NCBI RefSeq assembly: GCF_022288725.1
Contig: NZ_JAKNTA010000014.1
Coordinates: 124,001-188,000 of the forward strand
Source: Kitasatospora sp. A2-31
GTDB taxonomy: Bacteria > Actinomycetota > Actinomycetes > Streptomycetales > Streptomycetaceae
Length of the DNA stretch: 64,000 bases
Reading direction: 5' to 3'
Part shown: positions 1-6,644 of the stretch, one piece after another
Numbering within the stretch: position 1 is the first letter of the stretch
Layout: each line of letters starts with the position of its first letter
Made by a program: the position numbers and the translations under genes
Notes under the pieces: model-generated
The model's database searches: none
What the model saw: only the letters and a program-made list of their open reading frames with translations
What the model was told of the DNA's origin: nothing

Positions 1-104
1 GAGGGGGCAGCGGTCTTCGGGTCCGATCCGCACGCCGCCAGCGCCAGGACCGGCAGCAGGGCGGTGGCCGCGAACAGGCGGCGGCGGACGGTGGTCGTTC
101 TCAC
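1..104 (-). CDS. Lipoprotein, probable amino-acid ABC substrate-binding protein (5' end only)
   Basis: Only the first 34 codons are inside the window; the gene continues past the left edge. A GTG start is followed by an Arg-rich n-region (RTTTVRRR), a hydrophobic stretch and a lipobox ending LAAC, then GSDPK, so the product is a lipoprotein anchored outside the membrane. It lies downstream of the GNAT gene on the same strand and back-to-back with an amino-acid permease, so a substrate-binding protein is the natural guess. The mature domain is not visible, so the function is inferred from context only. Confidence 0.6.
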   Translation of the reverse strand, partial: MRTTTVRRRLFAATALLPVLALAACGSDPKTAAP

Positions 105-151
105 GGGGCGGTGCCTTTCGGAAGTCGTTCTCGGGAGATCTCGGGAGGCGC

Positions 152-240
152 GGGGCTGGGGACGGGCGGGGCTCCGGACGGGCGGGGCTGGGGACGGGCG
201 GGGCTCCGGACGGGCGGGGCTGGGGACGGGCGGGGCTCGG
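152..240. repeat. Alternating 16-bp tandem repeat
   Basis: Five consecutive 16-bp units (152-167, 168-183, 184-199, 200-215, 216-231) alternate GGGGCTGGGGACGGGC and GGGGCTCCGGACGGGC, followed by a 9-bp partial copy. They fill the gap between the acetyltransferase stop and the lipoprotein start within the presumed leftward operon. Confidence 0.9.
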
Positions 241-246
241 CGGAGG

Positions 247-852
247 TCAGGACGTGCGGGCGCCGGGCGCACCGCCCGGCAGGTGCTTCTCGAAGGGCAG
301 CGGCCGGTGGCCGCCGGGCGGCCCGTCCTCCCCCTCGGCGCGCGGGGCGAGCGGGTCCGCGTCCACGTCGAACAGCGGCGTGTAGCCGTGGGCCAGGTAG
401 AGGCCCTTGGCCTCGGGCTGGAGCGGGCCGGTGGTGAGGTAGATCCGGCTGTATCCGGCCGCGGCGGCCTCCCGTTCCAGCTCGGCCAGCACCCGGCCGG
501 CCAGTCCGCGGCGGCGGTGCGCGGAGTGCGTCCACATCCGCTTCAGCTCGGCCGTCCGCTCGTCGTACCGCTTGTACGCGCCACCGGCCACCGGGGCGCC
601 GTCCTCCAGCAGGAGCAGCAGCAGGCCGCCGGCCGGCTCGGCGAAGACCTCCGCCGGGTACCGGCTCATCTCCTCGCGCGCCTCGGGCCCGTACCGGGTG
701 ACGTACTCGTGGGTGAGCTCGCGCAGCAGCGGCTCGACCAGCGGGTCGCCGATCGCGGCCCGGCGGATCTCCACCACCGGGCCGACGCCGGGCGCGGGAC
801 CGGCGGCTGCGCCCTCGCCGGGGTCGGCGGTTCGGAGGGCTTCGACGGGCAT
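247..852 (-). CDS. GNAT family N-acetyltransferase
   Basis: This 201-aa protein has a GCN5-type acyltransferase fold: an N-terminal EIRRA strand, a central AYKRYDERTAELKRMW strand, the acetyl-CoA loop HSAHRRRGLAGRVL (RxxGxG/A type) and the C-terminal GLYLAHGYTPLF strand. It should transfer acetyl from acetyl-CoA to an amine, substrate unknown. The ATG at 852 is chosen because the residues upstream (SVT, then a low-complexity frame) are not conserved-looking. It sits between a cysteine-type leader peptide and a lipoprotein on the same strand. N-acetyltransferases accompany S-modified cysteine uptake systems such as the Bacillus ytmI operon, which suggests a sulfur amino-acid conjugate as substrate; this is inference. 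Confidence 0.85.
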   Translation of the reverse strand: MPVEALRTADPGEGAAAGPAPGVGPVVEIRRAAIGDPLVEPLLRELTHEYVTRYGPEAREEMSRYPAEVFAEPAGGLLLLLLEDGAPVAGGAYKRYDERTAELKRMWTHSAHRRRGLAGRVLAELEREAAAAGYSRIYLTTGPLQPEAKGLYLAHGYTPLFDVDADPLAPRAEGEDGPPGGHRPLPFEKHLPGGAPGARTS

Positions 853-1093
853 GGTGACGGACCTTTCGGGTCGGACGGCTCCGGCGGGCTGCGGGCGGGC
901 AGGGCGGAGGAGGCCGTGGCACGGCCGGGCGCGGTGCGCCGCCACCGGTACGTGCTGGTGGCGGCGACAGGAGCGGTGAACGGAACTCTGATCGGAGCGG
1001 TGACGGTGACCGGGGCGGTGACGGCGGCGATGCCGGTGGAACTGCCGGAGCGCAGTGCGGTGCTTCAAGGAGCGGCGGCAGCGTGCGCCTGAC

Positions 1094-1116
1094 GAGCCGT
1101 CAGTGGACGACGGCTC
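1094..1116 (-). promoter_or_regulatory. Hairpin in leader-to-GNAT gap, possible attenuator part
   Basis: GAGCCGTC (1094-1101) pairs perfectly with GACGGCTC (1109-1116) across a 7-nt loop. It lies in the 339-nt untranslated gap (853-1191) between the leader peptide and the acetyltransferase, where an attenuating structure would be expected. There is no U-tract, so a role in attenuation is a guess. Confidence 0.35.
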
Positions 1117-1191
1117 TCCCGGCCCGCGACGGGGCACCGAGGGAGGGGCCTCCGGAGGAGGACAGGGCCGGCTGGGCGGCCCGCTGCCGGG

Positions 1192-1269
1192 TCAGCCGAG
1201 ACACGCCGCGGACCACACTCGACCGAAGTCGATGTGGTCGCGGGTGACCAGGAGCTGCTCGGCGTACAT
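1192..1269 (-). CDS. Putative cysteine-responsive leader peptide (25 aa)
   Basis: A short frame ATG...TGA encodes 25 residues ending VTRDHIDFGRVWSAACLG. The HID(L/F)xRV.SA.C pattern is that of the short leader peptides found before sulfur-assimilation and transport genes in Streptomyces and other actinobacteria, where cysteine codons near the end are thought to sense cysteinyl-tRNA supply. It lies 339 nt upstream of the acetyltransferase on the same strand. A promoter-like TTGACG-N18-TCAACT ends seven bases before the ATG, so the message may be leaderless. What is seen is the peptide pattern and position; the regulatory role is inferred from the family. Confidence 0.75.
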   Translation of the reverse strand: MYAEQLLVTRDHIDFGRVWSAACLG

Positions 1270-1276
1270 GGCCCTT

Positions 1277-1306
1277 AGTTGAGCAGTGAAGCCTGTGCGG
1301 CGTCAA
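1277..1306 (-). promoter_or_regulatory. Promoter of the leader peptide transcript
   Basis: Reading leftward, TTGACG (complement of 1301-1306) is followed after 18 nt by TCAACT (complement of 1277-1282). The expected start point falls at or just before the leader ATG, which fits a leaderless message. Confidence 0.5.
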
Positions 1307-1517
1307 CCACCTTCCATTACCGCTCTGTTGCGATCACCTGTCGCCCTGCGACCCGCTCGGTGACCCTTGACAGCCGCCGTTCGCAGATGCGTACGATCGG
1401 GCCGGAGTGCAAGTGCAAGCCGGCCGTGTTGAGGGACGCGGACCGGCGTGACGGCCCGTACGTGACCGCTTCCGTACCACCCGCCCCGCACCCGCGCCGC
1501 CCCCTGGAGCCCTCCTC

Positions 1518-2558
1518 ATGGCCACCCCGCAGGACGTCCTTCCCCCGCCGGCCGCCGTCCGCAAGCAGGCCGGTCCACCACCCGCCGCCACAGCCACCGC
1601 CGCCGACCCCGGGGCCAGGATCGTCGGGCGCCGCCGCACCGGCCAGTGGGTCTCCGCCGCCGTCGCCCTCCTGCTCTTCGCGATGGTGCTCAACTCGGTG
1701 ATCCGCAACAAGGCCTTCCAGTGGGACGTGGTGGCGGCGTGGTTCACCGCGCCCTCCGTCCTGAACGGCCTCGCCCTCACCCTCTGGCTGACCGCCGCCA
1801 CCCTGACCCTCGGCTTCGCCCTCGGCACCGTGCTGGCCGTGATGCGGCTCTCCGCCAACCCGGTGCTGCGCACGCTCAGCTGGGTCTACATCTGGATCTT
1901 CCGCTCCACCCCGGCCCTGGTGCAGCTGCTGCTCTTCTTCAACATCGGCGCGCTCTACCCGACCCTCGGCCTCGGCATCCCGTTCGGTCCCGAGTTCCTC
2001 ACGGTCCGGACGGTCAACCTGTTCGGGCCCACCTTCACCGCCCTGGTCGGCCTGACCCTGCTGGAGGCCGCGTACGCCGCCGAGGTGGTCCGCGGCGGCA
2101 TCCTCGCCGTCGACCGGGGCCAGCTGGAGGCCGCCTCCGCACTCGGCCTGGGCCGGTGGCGGGTGCTGCGCCGGATCGTCGTCCCGCAGGCGATGCGCAC
2201 CATCGTGCCGACCGCCGGCAACATGCTGATCAGCGCGCTCAAGGGCACCAGCATCATCAGCGTGCTGGCCGTCTCCGACCTGCTCTACTCGGTGCAGCTG
2301 GTCTACCTGCAGTCCTACCAGGTCATCCCGATGCTGATGGTGGCCACCATCTGGTACGTCGTGATCACCACCGTGCTGTCGATCGGCCAGTACTACGTCG
2401 AACGCCACTACGCGAAGGGCGCCACCCGCGAGGGGCTGCCGCCCACTCCGCTGCAGCGGGCCCGGACCGCCCTGCGCCGGCTGCGCGCCGCCGCCGACCC
2501 GGCGGCCCCGGCCGCCCCTGCCACCCCTGCCGCTGCGGCCGACGAGGTGCGGGCATGA
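1518..2558 (+). CDS. Polar amino-acid ABC transporter permease (HisM/GlnP type)
   Basis: This 346-aa inner-membrane protein has several hydrophobic segments and the ABC-permease EAA loop (EAAYAAEVVRGGILAVDRGQ, then ALGLGRW) about two thirds along, the site that docks the ATPase. The N-terminal 40 residues are a Pro/Ala-rich cytoplasmic extension and the C-terminus is an Ala-rich tail. The stop overlaps the next start (ATGA), so the FAD protein is translationally coupled. No ATPase gene is adjacent; it may lie past the left edge with the binding protein. The leader peptide on the opposite arm suggests a sulfur-containing amino acid as cargo, but the sequence itself only shows the polar amino-acid family. 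Confidence 0.9.
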   Translation: MATPQDVLPPPAAVRKQAGPPPAATATAADPGARIVGRRRTGQWVSAAVALLLFAMVLNSVIRNKAFQWDVVAAWFTAPSVLNGLALTLWLTAATLTLGFALGTVLAVMRLSANPVLRTLSWVYIWIFRSTPALVQLLLFFNIGALYPTLGLGIPFGPEFLTVRTVNLFGPTFTALVGLTLLEAAYAAEVVRGGILAVDRGQLEAASALGLGRWRVLRRIVVPQAMRTIVPTAGNMLISALKGTSIISVLAVSDLLYSVQLVYLQSYQVIPMLMVATIWYVVITTVLSIGQYYVERHYAKGATREGLPPTPLQRARTALRRLRAAADPAAPAAPATPAAAADEVRA

Positions 2559-4468
2559 GCACGCTGGTGATCGTCGGAGCCGGCCCGCGCGGAACCGGCC
2601 TGCTGGAGCGGATCGCCGCCAACGCCGCCGAACTCCTCCCCGCCGACCGACCGTTGGAGATCCACCTGGTCGACCCCTACCCGCCCGGGGCGGGCCGGAT
2701 CTGGCGCCGCGACCAGTCCCCGCTGCTGCGGATGAACTCGATGGCCGAGGACGTCACGATGTTCACCGACGAGCGCTCCGCCATCGACGGACCGGTCCGC
2801 CCCGGCCCCTCGATGGCCGAATGGGCCGCCCGGCCGGAGGAGTTCGAGCCCTTCCGGGAGGCGGACGACCCGGCGATCCGGGAGGAGCTGCGCACCCTCG
2901 CGCCCACCGACTTCCCCACCCGCCGGGCCCAGAGCGCCTACCTGGACTGGGTGTTCCGCCGCGCCGTCGCCGACCTCCCGCCGCACGTCACCGTCACCGT
3001 GCACCGCGACACCGCCCGCCGGATCGAAGGACCGGTCGACGGGCCGCAGTCGGTCCACCTCGGCGACCGGGTGCTCACCGCCGACCACGTCGCCCTCACC
3101 CTCGGCCACCTGGACTCCGCCCCGCACCCCCGGTACGCCGCCGACGCCGAGTTCGCCGCCCGGCACGGCCGCTTCCACCTGCCGCCCGCCTTCTCCGCCG
3201 ACGCCGACCTCGACGGCATCGCGCCCGGCGAGCACGTCGTGCTGCGCGGCTTCGGCCTCGCCTTCGTCGACCTGGTCGCGCTGCTCACCGAGGGCCGCGG
3301 CGGCCGGTTCGAGGAGACGCCCACGGGCCTGGTGTACCGCGCGTCCGGCCGCGAACCGGTGATCCACGTCGGCTCCCGGCGCGGGGTGCCGTACCACTCC
3401 AAGACCGACTACGCCCTGCAGGGCCCCCGTGCCCCGCTCCCCCGGTACTTCGACGCGGCCGCCGTCGACGCCGTGCTGGAGCGTCCGGGCCCCCTCGAAT
3501 TCCGGCGCGACTTCTGGCCGTTGATGGCCAAGGACATCGGCTTCGGGCACTACCACGAGCTGTTCCACGCCCACCCGGAACGGACCGCGCTGCCCTGGGC
3601 GGAGTTCCTGGCCGGCTACGACGCGTACGGCTGGTACTCCCCCGAACTCTCCGGGCTGATCGACCGGGCCGTCCCCGACCCGGCCGACCGGCTGGACTTC
3701 GAGCAGCTCGACCACCCGCTGGCCGGTCTCGAACTCGGCTCCGCCCAGGACCTCCAGGACCACCTGCGCCGGTACATCGCCGCCGACGCCGGCCGGCGCG
3801 CCGACCCGGCGCACAGTGCCGACCTCGGCGCCTTCCTCGCCGTCCTCTCGCTCTTCGTCCAACTGCCGCGCGTCCTCTCCTCCGGCCGGCTCACCGCGCG
3901 CTCCGTCGCCGAGGAGGTGGACGAGTGGTTCTTCGGCTTCTTCAGCTACGTCGCCTCCGGGCCGCCCGGCTTCCGGCTGCGCCAGCTGCTCGCACTCTCC
4001 GAGGCCGGCGTGGTGCGCTTCCTGGGCGCCGGCATCCGGGTGGAGCGGGACGAGTCCACCGGCACCTGGCGGGCGTCCGGAACCACCGTGCCCGGCCACA
4101 CCGTGACCGCCACCGCACTGGTCGAGGCGTACCTGCCCAAGCACGACCTCACCCGCACCAGGGACCCGCTGCTGCGCGACCTGCACGGCGCCGGGCGGAT
4201 CGTGGAGGAGGTGGTCGCCGACGCCGAGCACACCCACCGCTCCGGGCTGGTCACCGTCCGCCCGGGCGACAGCCGGGTGCTCGACCCGGCGCTGGACGGC
4301 GGGGCGCACCCGCGGCGCACCGCCCTCGGCCCGCACACCACCCACCGGTCCGCCGCCGCCTTCGCCCGGCCCCGCACGGACGCACCCGGGTTCCGCCAGA
4401 ACGACGCCGCCGCCCGGGCGCTGCTCCGCGCCCTGGCCGGCACCCCGGCGGCGCTGGCCGGCCGCTGA
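2555..4468 (+). CDS. FAD/NAD(P)-binding protein coupled to permease
   Basis: This 637-aa protein starts with a Rossmann dinucleotide fold (VIVGAGPRGTGLLERI at residues 4-19) and the acidic end of the second strand (HLVDPYPPGAGRIW), typical of the large FAD-NAD(P)-binding family (Pfam FAD_NAD_binding type, PF13454). A second conserved core (YHSKTDYALQGPRAPLPRYF) lies near the middle. It overlaps the permease by 4 bp, so the two products are made together. The family has few defined members. A flavin-dependent oxidation of the imported compound, for example an S- or N-oxygenation, is plausible given the leader peptide and acetyltransferase nearby, but no substrate can be read from the sequence. 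Confidence 0.8.
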   Translation: MSTLVIVGAGPRGTGLLERIAANAAELLPADRPLEIHLVDPYPPGAGRIWRRDQSPLLRMNSMAEDVTMFTDERSAIDGPVRPGPSMAEWAARPEEFEPFREADDPAIREELRTLAPTDFPTRRAQSAYLDWVFRRAVADLPPHVTVTVHRDTARRIEGPVDGPQSVHLGDRVLTADHVALTLGHLDSAPHPRYAADAEFAARHGRFHLPPAFSADADLDGIAPGEHVVLRGFGLAFVDLVALLTEGRGGRFEETPTGLVYRASGREPVIHVGSRRGVPYHSKTDYALQGPRAPLPRYFDAAAVDAVLERPGPLEFRRDFWPLMAKDIGFGHYHELFHAHPERTALPWAEFLAGYDAYGWYSPELSGLIDRAVPDPADRLDFEQLDHPLAGLELGSAQDLQDHLRRYIAADAGRRADPAHSADLGAFLAVLSLFVQLPRVLSSGRLTARSVAEEVDEWFFGFFSYVASGPPGFRLRQLLALSEAGVVRFLGAGIRVERDESTGTWRASGTTVPGHTVTATALVEAYLPKHDLTRTRDPLLRDLHGAGRIVEEVVADAEHTHRSGLVTVRPGDSRVLDPALDGGAHPRRTALGPHTTHRSAAAFARPRTDAPGFRQNDAAARALLRALAGTPAALAGR

Positions 4469-4484
4469 GCCCTCGGCGGCCGGC

Positions 4485-4520
4485 ACCCCGGCCGGGGCCG
4501 GACGACGTCCCGGCCGGGGT
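4485..4520. terminator. Bidirectional terminator
   Basis: ACCCCGGCCGGG (4485-4496) pairs with CCCGGCCGGGGT (4509-4520) over a 12-nt loop. It separates the FAD protein from the convergent kinase gene. Confidence 0.6.
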
Positions 4521-4540
4521 TCGACGCTCCCGGCCGGGAC

Positions 4541-6511
4541 TCAGGGGCTGAGCAGCTCCTCCACCAGGTCCTCGGCGGTCACGTGGTCGGGCGCGGAGAG
4601 GATCCAGTCGCCGACGCCCTTGATCCCGGTGCCGCGCTCCAGCGCGGTCAGGCAGGCGTTGGCCTCCTGGTCCGAGGCGAAGTCCCAGGCCAGCAGGCGC
4701 CGGACCAGGACCACGGCCTCCTCCCGGCCGATCCGCGCCCGGCGCACCGTCCGGGAGCGCCGGGCCGGCTGGGCGAGCCGCTGCTGGTAGCCGGCCAGGT
4801 CGTGCCAGGCCTGGACGGTGGTCGGGTGCTGCTCGCCGAGCGCCCGGGCGAGGTCGGGCAGCAGGGTGCGCAGCTGCAGCACGGCGCCGTCGAGGTCGCC
4901 CCGGTTGGCCGCGTACACGGCCAGGTCGTGCCGCGCCTTGAGCACCCGGGCGTCGTGGCCGCCCCAGACGGCGTGCAGATCGGGCAGCAGCTGGGAGAGC
5001 TGGCGGATCGCCGTGACCGTCTCGCCGCTCTCCCCGATGCACCAGGTCAGGTGGTAGCGCGCGCTCAGGGTGTCCGGATCGGCCGGGCCGAGAGCCAGCC
5101 GCATGTCCTCGACCACGACGGTGAGCAGCCGGATCGCCCCGTCGAGGTCGCCGGCCCGGCTCAGGTACCAGGTGAAGTCCCGCCAGGTGGCCAGGGTGTC
5201 GCGGTCGGTGGCGCCGAGCGCCACGACGGCGTCCTGGGCCACCGACTGCAGCGCCGCGGCGGACTCGCCGGCCGTCGCCGCCCGGAAGGCCGCGCTCCGG
5301 CGCTCGCGCAGCGCCGCCCGGACGGTGTCGGCCGCCGCGGGCGGGGCGGTGACCGGCGGGGTGGTCAACGGCGGGAGCACCGGCCCGGCCGGGGCCGAGG
5401 CGGCCGGGGCCGGGAGCGCCGGCGGAGCCGCCGGGAGCGGCGGGACGGGCCCGGGCGCCTCGGCCCCGGCCGGCGCGGCGTCCCCGGGCTGCGGCGGGAC
5501 CGGCCCCGGGACCGGCGCGGGTCGCTCGGCGGGCGGCGGGGTCACCGGCGGGGTCACCGGCGGCGCGACCGGCGGCACCGGCCGGTCCAGCACGGTGGCG
5601 GTCGGCCCCGGCCCGGCCGGTCCCGCAGCCGACGCCCGAGCCGCGTACCGCTCCGCCAGTACGGCGAGCCGCCGCTCCACCGCCCGGGCGTCGGCCGGCC
5701 GGTCCGCCGGGTCCTTGGCCAGCAGCTCGGCGACCAGCCCGGCCACCTCCGCGGGCAGCCCGAACTGCGCCGGGTCCAGCGCCGGCGGCGGCTCGTTGAG
5801 GTGCTGGTACATCAGCACCGGCGTCGAGTCCCCGGCGAACGGCCGGGCCCCGGTGCAGAGTTCCACCAGGACGCAGCCGAAGGCGTAGAGGTCGGCCCGG
5901 CCGTCCACCCGGCCGCCGGTCCAGCGCTCGGGCGCCATGTACGCCGGACTGCCGATCACCGTGCCGGTCGTGGTCAGCCCGCCGGCCCCGGTGTCCAGCT
6001 GGGCGATGCCGAAGTCCAGCACCTTCACCACGCCGGCCTCGGTGACCATGATGTTGTCGGGCTTGATGTCCCGGTGCACCATCCCGGCGTCGTGGGCGGC
6101 GGCCAGCGCGTCGCAGATCTGCCGCCCCCAGGTCAGGCTGCGCACCGGGTCGGGCAGGCCGGCCCGGAGCACCGCGGTCAGGGTGCGGCCGGTGAGCAGC
6201 TCCATCACCAGGAACGTGACCTGCCGGCCGGCGAGCTCGCCCTCGCCGAGATCGTGCACGGTGACGATGTGCGGGTGCGAGAGGTTGCCGGCCGCGCAGG
6301 CCTCCCGGACGAAGCGGAGCGCCGCCTTCTGCTGGTCCTCGCCGTGGTGGCCGATGACCTTGACGGCCACCTGGCGCTGCATCCGGGTGTCGAAGGCCCG
6401 CCAGACCACGCCGAAGCCGCCCTGGCCGAGCCGCTCGACCAGCTCGTACCGGCCGTCGAGCACGTCCCCGACCCTCACCCGTCCCACCCCCGCCTCTCCG
6501 CAAGCGCTCAC
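4541..6511 (-). CDS. Soluble Ser/Thr protein kinase with C-terminal TPR-like region
   Basis: This 656-aa kinase has an N-terminal catalytic domain (about residues 20-290): glycine loop GQGGFGVVW, the VAVKVIG lysine, catalytic HRDIKPDN, DFG and the APE motif (YMAPERW). A Pro/Ala-rich linker of about 110 residues follows, then a C-terminal half of repeated helical units (WRDFTWYLSRAGDLDGAIRL, YHLTWCIGESGETVTAIRQL, RHDLAVYAANRGDLDGAVLQ) resembling tetratricopeptide repeats. No membrane segment is seen, so it acts in the cytoplasm, probably docking partners through the repeats. The GTG at 6511 gives the full domain; a later GTG (VGDVLDGRYE) is possible. It is divergent from the molybdoenzyme gene. 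Confidence 0.9.
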   Translation of the reverse strand: MSACGEAGVGRVRVGDVLDGRYELVERLGQGGFGVVWRAFDTRMQRQVAVKVIGHHGEDQQKAALRFVREACAAGNLSHPHIVTVHDLGEGELAGRQVTFLVMELLTGRTLTAVLRAGLPDPVRSLTWGRQICDALAAAHDAGMVHRDIKPDNIMVTEAGVVKVLDFGIAQLDTGAGGLTTTGTVIGSPAYMAPERWTGGRVDGRADLYAFGCVLVELCTGARPFAGDSTPVLMYQHLNEPPPALDPAQFGLPAEVAGLVAELLAKDPADRPADARAVERRLAVLAERYAARASAAGPAGPGPTATVLDRPVPPVAPPVTPPVTPPPAERPAPVPGPVPPQPGDAAPAGAEAPGPVPPLPAAPPALPAPAASAPAGPVLPPLTTPPVTAPPAAADTVRAALRERRSAAFRAATAGESAAALQSVAQDAVVALGATDRDTLATWRDFTWYLSRAGDLDGAIRLLTVVVEDMRLALGPADPDTLSARYHLTWCIGESGETVTAIRQLSQLLPDLHAVWGGHDARVLKARHDLAVYAANRGDLDGAVLQLRTLLPDLARALGEQHPTTVQAWHDLAGYQQRLAQPARRSRTVRRARIGREEAVVLVRRLLAWDFASDQEANACLTALERGTGIKGVGDWILSAPDHVTAEDLVEELLSP

Positions 6512-6644
6512 ACTCTAGCGCCGGGGTCGGCGGCCCTCCCGGCACCGCCGTCCAGGTGAAAGGATGGGGCCGGGTCCCGCAGCACCGGGGCCGGGGCCCC
6601 CGCAAGGACGCGGGTGGCCGACCCAGCAGCCGAGGAGCGCAGTC

